This document shows, in pieces, positions 11,714 through 23,215 of a stretch of DNA of 64,000 bases. This DNA is from Hyphomicrobiales bacterium (lineage in GTDB: Bacteria > Pseudomonadota > Alphaproteobacteria > Rhizobiales > Rhizobiaceae): contig UBXV01000041.1 of the NCBI GenBank assembly GCA_900469625.1, positions 74,527-138,526 on the forward strand, written 5' to 3'. The position numbers and the translations under genes were made by a program. The stretch's first letter is position 1. Each line of letters begins with the position of its first letter. The notes under the pieces are model-generated. The model saw only the letters and a list, made by a program, of their open reading frames with translations, ran no database searches and was not told the origin of the DNA.

Positions 11714-13133
11714 GGGATGGCCTCTGCCTTCGATGGAGGGTCACCGGAAGTCCGCCCTTGGGCCGCAGCGTCAGACGGCAAACGGGTTCCACCTTGTGAC
11801 CGTCGACGACGGCCACCCGGAATTGTTGCGCAATGATCGCCAGGCACAGGATTGCTTCCGTCAGACCGAAATGCAAGCCGGGGCAAACACGCGGTCCGCT
11901 TGCAAACGGGATGTAGCTATATGGCGTCGGGCGGCGTCCGCCCATGAAGCGGTCCGGACGGAAATGATGCGGATCCTCGAACAGGCTTTCCGTCCGGTGA
12001 AGCAGCCACGGAACGATCAGAACGAGCGATCCGCGTTCGGCTGCGATATCGCCGATCATTTCCGCCTGGCGCGTCTGGCGCGCGAGAATAGGCACTGGCG
12101 GGTAGAGCCGAAGCGTTTCCTCGATAATCGCCTTGCACAGCTCAAGTTGCGGCACGTCGTCGATTGTCGGCACGCGATCGCCGCAGACACGAGCGATCTC
12201 GTCATGCAGCGCCTTCTCCACCCATTTCGCGCGCGACAGGAGGTACCAGGCCCAGGTGAGCGTGGCCGCCGTCGTTTCGTGGCCCGCCATGAAGATCGTC
12301 GCCGCTTCGTTGCGCAGCGCAACCAGATCGAGCTTCAGCTCCGGATTGCGCTTCTGGCGGCGGATCAGCAGCTCGACCATCGAGTTGTGGTCGCCGCGGC
12401 CCTGCAGGTGGTCCTCCACGACCTTGTCGATAATCGCATGGATCCGTTTGACCGAGCGGCGAAGTGTCGGCGTCCGCAGGATCGGCAGCCCGTCATCGAA
12501 GCCGAGGAAGTAGCCAAGATTGATGGAATCGACCAACGACTGGTAGCTCGTAAAGCCGTCCGTGACGGCCGCCGCGCTGCCGTCGCCGAGCTGGTTTCCA
12601 AAGACGCTTCGCGCGATGATCTCGGCAGTCAGACCGGCCATTTCGTGCAGGACGTTGACCTGCGCGCCATCGGGCATGCCGGCCCAGCGCTCGACCAGTT
12701 CGCTGGTCGTGCGCTCCATCACCGGGCCGAAAGCCGGCACCCTCTTGGCATGCACGATGTCGGCGACCAAGGGGCGCCGTTGCTTCCAGGTGTCGCCATC
12801 TGAGATGAAGAGGCCGTCGCCCAGCAGGAATTCGAGCGCCCGGCGCATCTGTGGGCTTTTGCGCTCGAAGTTTTCGTGCCGCTTGACGACGACCTGGCGA
12901 ATGAGGTCGGGCGCGTTGACCAGAATGACCTGCCGGCCGATCAGCCGGATCTGTGAAGCCGCCGCCGTATAATCGCTGTTTCGCCAGATCGACAGGAAAT
13001 CCGTTCTTGCCTGAAGCAGAAGTCGCAGCGGTTTTCCCGGTGGACCGGAATAGTAGTCGGCACGGGCAGGTTCAAATCTCTCTTCCGACAGCTCCTCCCT
13101 GAAGTTTACCGGTTGATGGAACCACCCAGCCAT
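11703..13133 (-). CDS. cytochrome P450
   Basis: About 476 residues. The heme-ligand loop FASGPRVCPG, the K-helix EETLRLYP (ExxR) and the I-helix oxygen-binding AGHETTAATLTW are all present, so it should be an active monooxygenase. There is no fused reductase and no ferredoxin gene nearby. A TTG at 13151 in frame is possible, but the ATG at 13133 is preferred. It forms a two-gene unit with the overlapping acyltransferase, which hints at a lipid or fatty-acyl substrate; that is inference only. Confidence 0.92.
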   Translation of the reverse strand: MAGWFHQPVNFREELSEERFEPARADYYSGPPGKPLRLLLQARTDFLSIWRNSDYTAAASQIRLIGRQVILVNAPDLIRQVVVKRHENFERKSPQMRRALEFLLGDGLFISDGDTWKQRRPLVADIVHAKRVPAFGPVMERTTSELVERWAGMPDGAQVNVLHEMAGLTAEIIARSVFGNQLGDGSAAAVTDGFTSYQSLVDSINLGYFLGFDDGLPILRTPTLRRSVKRIHAIIDKVVEDHLQGRGDHNSMVELLIRRQKRNPELKLDLVALRNEAATIFMAGHETTAATLTWAWYLLSRAKWVEKALHDEIARVCGDRVPTIDDVPQLELCKAIIEETLRLYPPVPILARQTRQAEMIGDIAAERGSLVLIVPWLLHRTESLFEDPHHFRPDRFMGGRRPTPYSYIPFASGPRVCPGLHFGLTEAILCLAIIAQQFRVAVVDGHKVEPVCRLTLRPKGGLPVTLHRRQRPSHDH

Positions 13134-13733
13134 TGACGTCCGATCTGTCAAAACAAAAGGAAAATTGAGTTGCAGTCAGGCGTGATCGGCCGGTTGCTCG
13201 TGCGGGGTCGAAACGGACCCGTATGATGCTGCAACCAACCCTTTGCCTGTTGTAAAACATGGCAGTTTGAATGTCGTCTCGAATGGGAAAGGCTTGCGAA
13301 CCGTAATAAAGTGCAGTCGAAAATCGCGCCTGCACCGAATGTCCGGGAGGTTTTATTTCGATTTCATGCGTGTGAAGTCATGCGAAAATGAACTGAAGTC
13401 AGTCGAACCTGACCATAAGGTAATACTGGCGGGCCGAACTTCATGGCGCAAGCCGGTGTAAATAGATCGTCTCGTTGATTTTCGGGTTTTCAACCGAAAA
13501 GCGGTGATATTCGTCTAAACGACAGGCCCGCGTTGAAACACGACCGGTCCGGCAGGGCCTCGATCAGCGCGGGTTATTTGGAATTTGTATGCCGCGGATG
13601 GGCCAGGACTGTGTGCGCAATCGGCGTGTGTCGCGTGGATGCAGGCGGCTGGATACGAAAACGCCGGCAACTTCGATGAGCCTGTAGGCTCGTGAAGTCG
13701 CCGGCGGCGATCGTCAGGCTATGTCTTTAGGGA
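13134..13733. promoter_or_regulatory. 600-bp gene-free region upstream of the P450 gene
   Basis: No convincing coding frame is seen here on either strand. The right end holds the terminator for the gene at 13734. The left part is less G+C-rich than the neighbours and should contain the P450 promoter. An inverted repeat TTTTCGG-N8-CCGAAAA lies at 13479-13500 and could be an operator. Confidence 0.4.
13657..13706 (-). terminator. intrinsic terminator downstream of the 13734 gene
   Basis: Long imperfect stem (left arm from 13662, right arm ending 13706, core CGCCGGC/GCCGGCG) with a 4-nt TGTA loop, followed on the minus strand by TTTT (AAAA at 13658-13661). It is oriented to end transcription of the exported-protein gene. 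Confidence 0.8.
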
Positions 13734-14927
13734 TCAATCGTTTGCGGTAACCTTCACACCGAGCACCGACGGGATGGTGTTCGGTGCGCCCATGGCCGCG
13801 CCCATGATCATCGGGAACGGAACGGGCTTTTCCGGAGCCGCGCTGATCGTCAGGCTCTTCGGGCCGTCGAGGTAGGTGTTGACGGCGGAAGAGACCTGAT
13901 TTTGCAGTTCCGGCACGTTGAGCTGCGCCATCATCAGGGGCACGAGGCCCTTGAGCGACTGCGCCAGCTGGTCGCCGGTCACGCCCTGCTGCGAGCCCGC
14001 ATAGTCGAGCGCCTTCTTGGTGATGGAGGCGTCGTCAAAACGGATCTCGGCGCTGTTGAAGGTCAGCTGCTGCATCAGCCCCATCATGGCAAGGCCCATC
14101 GCCTGGTTGGCCTCTTCCTTGTTCGGGTTGGCTTCCGCCGCCTTCAGCGCGTCCTGAAGCGACTTCATGAAGGCGAGCGTGTAGCCGGAGAAGTCGACGG
14201 CAAGGTTCAGCCGGCCGACATTCTTGAAGTCGAAGGCGTATTCCTCCAGAGCGACATTGCCGCTTTCCAGTTCCCAGCTGCCCTTCATCGTGATGGCGCC
14301 ATCGAGCTTCGTCAGGCCGAGCTTTTCGATGGCGTCCTTGGACTTGGGATCTTCCACTTGCGAAAGGTCCGCCTTGAGGCCGGCGACCGTGGCATCGAAA
14401 TCAAATCCGGCGTCGTTTTCCTGGCGGGCGAGGTTGGCTTCGCTGCTTTCGAGCGAGAAGAGATCCTTGCCCATGCTGCTGACCGTGATCGGGCCGGTGC
14501 TGGCGCTTTCATAAAGCAGGACATCGTTGATCGTACCGCCAGTCGCGTTGGCCGGGATCGACAGGCCGGAAATCAGGATGTCCTTGGCCGTGAAGATGCC
14601 CCCGTCCTGGGCGATATTGACGTCGGGGAAGGAGACGGTCTCGGCATAATAGCCGCCGCCTTCGGTCTCCTCGACGCCTTCAAAGGTGATGTCGCCGATC
14701 TTCAGCGCATCGCCGGGCTGGCCCGCCAGCTTGATCTGGACGCCGGAGGCCGTCACCGTATCGCCGTTGACTTCCGCCTTGTCGAAGGTCAGCGCGGTGC
14801 CGTTCGAGTTCGTTGCGGCATCGAGTTTCTTCATCATGTCCGCGCCGTCCAGCGCGAAAGCCGGGCCGGAAAGGGTCAGGAGTGCGGCGCTGGCCATCAT
14901 CAGGCGGAGCTTGCGCGTATGCATCAT
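13734..14927 (-). CDS. exported protein of unknown function, DUF2125-like
   Basis: 397 residues with a clear Sec signal (RKLRLMMASAALLTLSGPAFA, cut after AFA). The mature part is acidic with repeating beta-type units (GDTVTASGVQIKLAG, LKIGDITFEGVEE, GIFTAKDILISGLSIP), recalling periplasmic DUF2125/AsmA-like beta-rich proteins, but the assignment is weak. AAGGA 8 nt before the ATG at 14927 decides the start; the longer frame to 15119 adds an unlikely N terminus. No operon partner; a terminator follows. Confidence 0.75.
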   Translation of the reverse strand: MMHTRKLRLMMASAALLTLSGPAFALDGADMMKKLDAATNSNGTALTFDKAEVNGDTVTASGVQIKLAGQPGDALKIGDITFEGVEETEGGGYYAETVSFPDVNIAQDGGIFTAKDILISGLSIPANATGGTINDVLLYESASTGPITVSSMGKDLFSLESSEANLARQENDAGFDFDATVAGLKADLSQVEDPKSKDAIEKLGLTKLDGAITMKGSWELESGNVALEEYAFDFKNVGRLNLAVDFSGYTLAFMKSLQDALKAAEANPNKEEANQAMGLAMMGLMQQLTFNSAEIRFDDASITKKALDYAGSQQGVTGDQLAQSLKGLVPLMMAQLNVPELQNQVSSAVNTYLDGPKSLTISAAPEKPVPFPMIMGAAMGAPNTIPSVLGVKVTAND

Positions 14928-17657
<2,730 letters not shown>

Positions 17658-17768
17658 CGGAAGCGGCCTGCGCGGCACTGCTGCGCAGGCTTGTGATCTT
17701 CTCCGTGCTCGGCGATCCGGAAAAACCGGGAATGCCCCGTTTTCGGCGCTTGAAAGCAACGTGGGGTC

Positions 17769-18134
17769 GTGGATCAATATTCATCCAACTGGATGAACGC
17801 CATGCCGAACTCCGCGACCCTCGACGACATTCTCCTTGCGCTGGCAAATCCGGTGCGCCGGCGGATATTCGAGATCCTTCTCGGCGGAGAAACGAAGGTG
17901 GGGGAGGTCGCCGCTGCCGTGGCGGTAACACCTGATATTCTCGATCAGCACCTGCGCATCCTGGAGGAAGCCTGCCTTGTCTCCCGATTGCCGGAACGCG
18001 GTGGTGAAGCGGTGCGCGGCAATCCGGCTCCGCTCGACATCGCAGCCGCGTGGATCGACATGAACCGCGCCCTCTGGTCGATGCACATCCAGATTGCCGC
18101 TCCGTCGGAGGAGGCCGGCCGGACGCCTGCCTGA
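17769..18134 (+). CDS. ArsR-like winged-helix regulator
   Basis: Up to 121 residues. The middle fits an ArsR winged helix: LLALANPVRRRIFEIL, GETKVGEVAAAVAV, TPDILDQHLRILEEACLVSRL. No metal-binding ELCVCDL-type motif is present, so the signal is unknown. GTG at 17769 and ATGs at 17793 and 17802 are all possible starts, none with a strong Shine-Dalgarno; a hairpin lies between the first two. It is convergent with the DMT permease gene. It could regulate itself or a distant target. Confidence 0.75.
   Translation: MDQYSSNWMNAMPNSATLDDILLALANPVRRRIFEILLGGETKVGEVAAAVAVTPDILDQHLRILEEACLVSRLPERGGEAVRGNPAPLDIAAAWIDMNRALWSMHIQIAAPSEEAGRTPA
17780..17797. promoter_or_regulatory. inverted repeat at the start of the ArsR-like gene
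   Basis: TTCATCC-AACT-GGATGAA is a perfect 7-bp inverted repeat with a 4-nt loop, lying between the GTG and the last ATG start candidates. It could be an autoregulatory operator or an mRNA hairpin. If it is an operator, the ATG at 17802 is the likelier start. Confidence 0.35.
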
Positions 18135-18161
18135 CAATCACGCGATCGAGGCTGCCGCCGC

Positions 18162-19058
18162 CTATTCTGCGCAGGACAACGCCGCGCGGGCCGCTCGGCT
18201 CCGCATCTGCCAAAGAGAATGGCCGATCAGCGCCAGGATCAGGACGGCGCCACCGATGAGCGTCTGTGTCGTCGGACTTTCGGCAAAGACGAGCCAGACC
18301 CAGATCGGCGCCAGGATGGTTTCCAACAGATAGAACATGCCGACTTCCGGTGCCGACAGGAACCGTGGGCCGGTCGCCAGGCAGAAGAATGCCAGCGGGA
18401 TCATCACGAGGCCGTTGAACAGGATGTATTGCGGAGCCGCGATCGCAAAACCGCTGGCCGGCAGCAGCAGAAGGGCGACGGCGGCCGGAAAAATGGCGGT
18501 GACAAGTGGCACCAATGCCATGTCGCGCCCGCTCGCCCGGCTGATCGTGATGGCGCTTGCGAGCAGGAAGGCGGAACTCGCCGCCATCGCGTCGCCGAAC
18601 AGATGGCCGCTCTCAAGCCCATCCTGGACGATCAGCCCGACGCCGACCACCATGGCCGCCATCGTGACGAGCGTGGCATTGGATGGACGCTCTTTCAGGA
18701 AAATCCAGGAGAGCAACGCGGCGAACATCGACGTGAAGGCAAGGATGAACACGACATTTGCTGTCGACGTGTTGAACACGGCGAGCAGAAACGTGCAGGA
18801 GTTGATGCCGTAGAACAGGCCGACGACCAGCCCAGCCTTGCCTGGGATGAGCGAGATTTTGCGACCGAGCAGCCGATTGAGCACGAACCAGGCGACAAGG
18901 CCGACCACGAAGGTCGACAGGCTTCTGACCGCAAGCAGGGACCAGACCTCGCCGCCGGCAGATCGGATGAGCGGAATGTCGAAGGAGAGAGCGAGGCCGC
19001 CAAGGCCGGTGATGGCAAGTCCGCGCCGGTGGAGCGCAGCATCGGTGGAGGAGCTCAA
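18162..19058 (-). CDS. EamA/DMT-family permease
   Basis: 298 residues with about ten hydrophobic segments and two internally similar halves, as in drug/metabolite transporters of the EamA (RhaT/RarD-like) type. Inner-membrane exporter or importer of unknown substrate. The start appears to be TTG at 19058, only 3 bp after the bpt stop codon, and no in-frame ATG exists nearby. It is therefore likely cotranscribed with, and translationally coupled to, bpt. Confidence 0.85.
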   Translation of the reverse strand: MSSSTDAALHRRGLAITGLGGLALSFDIPLIRSAGGEVWSLLAVRSLSTFVVGLVAWFVLNRLLGRKISLIPGKAGLVVGLFYGINSCTFLLAVFNTSTANVVFILAFTSMFAALLSWIFLKERPSNATLVTMAAMVVGVGLIVQDGLESGHLFGDAMAASSAFLLASAITISRASGRDMALVPLVTAIFPAAVALLLLPASGFAIAAPQYILFNGLVMIPLAFFCLATGPRFLSAPEVGMFYLLETILAPIWVWLVFAESPTTQTLIGGAVLILALIGHSLWQMRSRAARAALSCAE

Positions 19059-19061
19059 GGG

Positions 19062-19850
19062 TCAATCCGTTTCGGTTGAAGGCGTTTCCGCGGCCGTATC
19101 GGGACCATCGTAGCGCTCCCAGCCGCGCGGCATAAGGTGCTCCTGCGGCAAAAATTTCGTCTTGTAGCCCATCTTGCGCGATCCCTTGACCCAATAGCCG
19201 AGATACACGTGCGGCAGGCCGCGCTCCCGGGCGCGCCGGATATGATCGAGAATCATGAAGGTGCCGAGCGAGCGATCCTCGCACGCCGGATCGAAGAACG
19301 AGTAGACCATCGACAGACCATCACCCATGCGATCGGTCAGAGCCGTAGCGATCAAGGGGCCACGCCCCCTCTCGCTGATGCCGTCACCTTCGGCCCGCAG
19401 TCGGTATTCGATGATCTTGGTATGGACGTGCGTATCCTCGACCATCATCGCATAGTCGAGAACCGACATGTCGGACATGCCGCCCTTCTGGTGACGCCGG
19501 TCGAGGTAGCGGCGGAAGAGATTGTACTGCTCGCTCGACGGTTCGGCCGGATACTCCGAGGAAATCACGTCGCTGTTGGTTGCGAGCACACGGCGCATCG
19601 ACCGGGTCGGCGAGAATTCGTTGGCGAGGATGCGCACGGAAATGCAGGCGCGACAGGTTTCGCATGCCGGGCGATAGGCAATGTTCTGCGAGCGGCGAAA
19701 TCCGCCCTGGGTCAAGAGGTCGTTGAGCTCCGGTGCGCGCTCCCCCACCATGTGGGTAAACACCTTTCGCTCCATCTCGTTCGGCAGATATGGGCAGGCT
19801 GCCGGCGCAGTAAGATAGAATTGCGGAGACGGAGTGGTCTGTGTGTTCAT
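19062..19850 (-). CDS. bpt: aspartate/glutamate leucyltransferase (Bpt)
   Basis: 262 residues. N-degron enzyme that joins leucine from Leu-tRNA to proteins starting with Asp or Glu, marking them for ClpS/ClpAP. Family hallmarks are present: [14 protein letters not shown], the cysteine pair region [23 protein letters not shown] and [20 protein letters not shown]. Older annotations call this arginyl-tRNA-protein transferase (ate). It lies in a minus-strand run with the DMT permease. Confidence 0.93.
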   Translation of the reverse strand: MNTQTTPSPQFYLTAPAACPYLPNEMERKVFTHMVGERAPELNDLLTQGGFRRSQNIAYRPACETCRACISVRILANEFSPTRSMRRVLATNSDVISSEYPAEPSSEQYNLFRRYLDRRHQKGGMSDMSVLDYAMMVEDTHVHTKIIEYRLRAEGDGISERGRGPLIATALTDRMGDGLSMVYSFFDPACEDRSLGTFMILDHIRRARERGLPHVYLGYWVKGSRKMGYKTKFLPQEHLMPRGWERYDGPDTAAETPSTETD

Positions 19851-19980
19851 CGAGTGCGGTTGTCACTCTTGGCGCGGTTGTTCATGACAATAGCATGGCG
19901 GAAGAATGGAAAACGTCAACTCACACGTTTGGGGCGGTCCCCTTGCGTGTGGGTCATCCGTTACCGCGCTTCGGCGTTGA

Positions 19981-20445
19981 TCAGTAGGCGTCGCGACGCA
20001 CTGTGACCGTGCCGATCAGGAGATCGTGCAGCAGGCGGCTGCGATCGGTGAACAGACCGACGAGAAGCACGAGCGGCGTCAGGAGCGCGTTGGCGATCCA
20101 AAAGATCACCAGATGGACGATCGCCGTCAGGAAATCCATCGGTCGCCCGTCCGTGCGTGCAATAGCAAGGCCCATCATGCGCATGCCGGGCGAGGCCTGC
20201 TCGCGTCCACCGACGGTGATGCCGAAATAGAGCATCGCCAGAAACGCGAAAAGCACTGGATAGAGCAGGAATCCGAGGCCGAGCGTCAGGATACCCAGGA
20301 AGAAGACGACCACGGCGGCCGGGATCCATAGAAGGGCGATGATGACGTAATCGAGAATGAAGGCAAACACCCGCCGCGACAGCACACCCTGGTAGGCGCG
20401 CCAGTCATTGCTCGGCAGCCGCAGTTCTTCGTTGTGCATCGTCAT
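19981..20445 (-). CDS. RDD family membrane protein
   Basis: About 154 residues with three hydrophobic stretches: FAFILDYVIIALLWIPAAVVVFFLG, GFLLYPVLFAFLAML, and TAIVHLVIFWIANALLTPLVLL. The Arg-Asp pattern RRVFAFILDYVI and the GGREQASPGMRMMGL motif mark the RDD family. Role unknown. An in-frame ATG at 20439 is an alternative start. The gene lies directly upstream of bpt on the same strand and overlaps nothing essential in hemB when this start is used. Confidence 0.85.
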   Translation of the reverse strand: MTMHNEELRLPSNDWRAYQGVLSRRVFAFILDYVIIALLWIPAAVVVFFLGILTLGLGFLLYPVLFAFLAMLYFGITVGGREQASPGMRMMGLAIARTDGRPMDFLTAIVHLVIFWIANALLTPLVLLVGLFTDRSRLLHDLLIGTVTVRRDAY

Positions 20446-20545
20446 CTCTAGTGGCCTCGCATGGTTGCAAGCTCGATATGGGATGACATTGTGGGCAAAA
20501 CAAGGATTGCCCACGATCGGTTGCCTGCAGTTTGTCAGGTGGGCG

Positions 20546-21562
20546 TTACCGCCCCTTGGCGAGAATTTTCCCGACCTCGACGGCAAAGTAGCTGAGGATG
20601 CCGTCGCAGCCGGCGCGCTTGAAGGCGAGCAGCGTTTCGAGCATCACCTTCTCGCCGTCGATCCAGCCGTTGGCGGCGGCCGCCTTGATCTGGGAGTATT
20701 CGCCCGACACCTGGTAGGCGAAAACCGGAAGGCCGAATGCCTCCTTCATGCGCCAGCAGATGTCGAGATAGGGAAGCCCTGGCTTGACCATCAGCATGTC
20801 GGCCCCTTCCTCGACGTCGAGTGCAGCGTCGCGGATGGCCTCGGTGCCGTTGGCGGGGTCGATGTAGTAGGTCTTCTTGTCGCCCTTCAAGAGACCGCCG
20901 GTGCCGATCGCTTCCCGGTAGGGGCCGTAAAAGCCGGACGCGAATTTCGTCGCATAGGCCATGATACCGACGTTCTGGTGGCCGGCGGCATCGAGTTCCT
21001 GGCGGATGGCGCCGATGCGCCCATCCATCATGTCCGACGGCGCGATGATGTCGGAGCCGGCATCGGCCTGCGCCACGGCGGCCCTGGCGATCATCTCCAC
21101 CGTCTCGTCGTTGACGATCTCGCCGTTGCGCAGGATGCCGTCATGGCCATGGCTGGTGAAGGGATCGAGTGCCACGTCGGTGATGATGCCGATCTCGGGC
21201 ACGGCTTTCTTGAAGGCACGCGTCGCCTGATTGATGAGATTGTCGGCGGCAAGGCTGTTGGAGCCGGTCTCGTCGCGCAGCGACAGATCGATATTGGGAA
21301 AGGTGGCGATTGCCGGGATGCCTAGGCCGGCCGCTTCCTTCACCGCTTCCACAGCCCTGTCGATGCTCATGCGGTTGACGCCCGGCATGGCGTCGATCGG
21401 CTGGACGATGTTTTCGCCCGGTACGATGAAGATCGGCCAGATCAGGTCATCGACCGTCAGCCGGTTTTCCTGCACCAGCCGGCGCGTCCAGTCGGCCTTG
21501 CGGTTGCGGCGCATGCGGCGGTGCCCGGTAATACTGTCCACAAGATTCGTCCTGTCGTTCAT
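20546..21562 (-). CDS. hemB: delta-aminolevulinic acid dehydratase (porphobilinogen synthase)
   Basis: 338 residues. Condenses two 5-aminolevulinate molecules to porphobilinogen in heme and cobalamin synthesis. The two active-site lysines are seen at about 206 (AYATKFASGFYGPYRE) and 260 (MVKPGLPYLD, the Schiff-base Lys). The metal-site segment reads DVALDPFTSHGHDG, with Asp and Ala replacing the three Zn-binding cysteines, so this is the Mg-dependent type known from Bradyrhizobium and Pseudomonas. ATG at 21562. Confidence 0.97.
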   Translation of the reverse strand: MNDRTNLVDSITGHRRMRRNRKADWTRRLVQENRLTVDDLIWPIFIVPGENIVQPIDAMPGVNRMSIDRAVEAVKEAAGLGIPAIATFPNIDLSLRDETGSNSLAADNLINQATRAFKKAVPEIGIITDVALDPFTSHGHDGILRNGEIVNDETVEMIARAAVAQADAGSDIIAPSDMMDGRIGAIRQELDAAGHQNVGIMAYATKFASGFYGPYREAIGTGGLLKGDKKTYYIDPANGTEAIRDAALDVEEGADMLMVKPGLPYLDICWRMKEAFGLPVFAYQVSGEYSQIKAAAANGWIDGEKVMLETLLAFKRAGCDGILSYFAVEVGKILAKGR

Positions 21563-21742
21563 TGCGCCGCGCCTTTCCCTGGAAGCTGTGTGGTGGCATG
21601 CGCTTTACCATGCCGGAGCGACGCTTGGAAACTGCACGGCGCGCCGCTTGCCTGCGGCATTTCTTCCCCTGCCGTCTGCCTGCGGGGGCAGGGGGCTCCG
21701 TTCCCGCTGGCGGATGGCGCCGAGCCGCCCTATCTTGCCGCC

Positions 21743-22180
21743 ATGCTTCATGATTCTGCCCATGTGCCGAAACCATCGCTCACCGAAATCCTTTTCGGTC
21801 TGTTCCTGCGGCTGGTGTCTGCCTCGTGCTTCTGGTTCGCGCTGAACTATTGGGCGATGCTGATCGGCTTTTCCCATGGCGGTGCCGGACGCTTCGATTT
21901 GTTGACGCCGGAGTGGCGGGCGGCTGCGACAGCGCTTGCCGTCGTCTACCCCGTTGCCGCGCTCGGGCTGTGGCTGCTGGTGTCCTGGGGGCCGGTGGTC
22001 TGGGTGGTTGCGGCGGCGATCGAAATCGCCATGTACGAGTTCTATCCCGTCAGTTTCGGCAGCCGCCCGCTGCTGGTAATCCTGCATGTTGCGGTCGCCG
22101 TGACGTTCGTGCTTTTCCGGGCTGCACTCTTCTATCAGCGCATCCGGCAGGCAAGACAGGTAAGAGTTGATTCACCGTGA
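21743..22180 (+). CDS. DUF6163 membrane protein
   Basis: 145 residues with four hydrophobic segments: FLRLVSASCFWFALNYWAML, ATALAVVYPVAALGLWLLV, VVWVVAAAIEIAMYEFY, and LLVILHVAVAVTFVLFR. It matches the small DUF6163 protein normally found upstream of ldtR in Rhizobiales. Function unknown; the constant linkage to the LdtR/LdtP envelope genes suggests a cell-envelope role. The frame is open to 21521, but the ATG at 21743 gives the expected length. Confidence 0.8.
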   Translation: MLHDSAHVPKPSLTEILFGLFLRLVSASCFWFALNYWAMLIGFSHGGAGRFDLLTPEWRAAATALAVVYPVAALGLWLLVSWGPVVWVVAAAIEIAMYEFYPVSFGSRPLLVILHVAVAVTFVLFRAALFYQRIRQARQVRVDSP

Positions 22181-22310
22181 GACAGGCTCGCCGAATGGTA
22201 AGCTCATGTTAAGGCTGCGGTTTAAGTAGAATTTTAGACGTATTCGTTAGGTTCTCACTCAAGGCGGGAAAACAAACATACACCGCCAAACAAAACAGTG
22301 AGGCAGTCAA

Positions 22311-22823
22311 ATGAACACGAAAATGAAGCCGCAGGCGGCCCAGCCCAGAGACCCCCAGGAAGAAACTGTCCGTGGTCTCTACATGGAATCCCTTCACCTC
22401 GTCGAGCGTCTGCACCGCCGTCTGCTCGACGTCATCAAGGACGAGTTCGACCGTCAGGGTCGCGACGACGTCAACGCAGTCCAGGCCCTGTTGCTGTTCA
22501 ACATCGGCACCTCCGAACTGACCGCCGGCGAGCTTCGCTCCCGCGGTTACTACCTCGGCTCGAACGTCTCCTACAACGTCAAGAAGCTGGTCGATCTCGG
22601 TCTCATCAACCACCAGCGCTCGCGTGTCGACCGCCGCTCGGTCCGCATCAGCCTGACCGAAGACGGCCAGGAAATTGCCGAAACGGTTGCCAAGCTCTAT
22701 GAGCGCCACGTCGGCTCGATCCAGAAGGTCGGCGGCATCGGTTCGGACGAGTTCACCCAGATGAACAAGCTGCTGCAGCGCCTTGATCGCTTCTGGAACG
22801 ATAGCATCATGTATCGCCTGTAG
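22311..22823 (+). CDS. ldtR: MarR-family regulator LdtR
   Basis: 170 residues with a MarR winged helix: VQALLLFNIGTSELTAGELR, SRGYYLGSNVSYNVKKLVDLGLI and the wing SRVDRRSVRISLTEDG. This closely follows LdtR of Liberibacter and Sinorhizobium, a regulator of the adjacent L,D-transpeptidase gene and of osmotic-stress tolerance. GAGG lies 8 nt before the ATG at 22311. The gene is followed by its own terminator and then by ldtP. Confidence 0.9.
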   Translation: MNTKMKPQAAQPRDPQEETVRGLYMESLHLVERLHRRLLDVIKDEFDRQGRDDVNAVQALLLFNIGTSELTAGELRSRGYYLGSNVSYNVKKLVDLGLINHQRSRVDRRSVRISLTEDGQEIAETVAKLYERHVGSIQKVGGIGSDEFTQMNKLLQRLDRFWNDSIMYRL

Positions 22824-22849
22824 GCGAAATCGCATACCTCCAGTTCAAG

Positions 22850-22878
22850 GGCCGGACGCAATCCCTGCGTGTCCGGCC
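22850..22878 (+). terminator. intrinsic terminator after ldtR
   Basis: GGCCGGACGCA (22850-22860) pairs with TGC..GTCCGGCC (22866-22878) around a 5-nt loop with a small bulge, followed by TTT. Confidence 0.75.
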
Positions 22879-23124
22879 TTTGCCGTTTCGCGACCGATGC
22901 ATTCGGGCCGCAGGTGCGCACCAGGTTCAAGCAAGAGGCGTGCCACATGCCTCAAGCGAGCCGCCGAGACACGAATTGGCCATATTGATGTGACAGCGAC
23001 GAGGACATGCGGTAGGTGCGGCCACGTCCGTTGATTGACGTGGATTCGTTTTGCGTATGCCTGCCGGAAGAGGGCTCTCGCTCGCGGTTTCGTGAAATCA
23101 AGTGAGGGCAGGGTGGCTCGTTGG

Positions 23125-23153
23125 TTGACCTTTGTTAACCACGATCGTGTTAG
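23125..23153 (+). promoter_or_regulatory. candidate promoter of ldtP
   Basis: TTGACC at 23125-23130 is separated by 17 bp from TGTTAG at 23148-23153, about 60 bp before the ldtP start. The 23040-23215 region around it is where LdtR would be expected to bind; no verified site was recognised. Confidence 0.4.
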
Positions 23154-23215
23154 GGATCCGGCAACATGCGTGCCTGCGCATAAGGCGCGTGCCAACGCAT
23201 TGGGATGGTAGGAAT

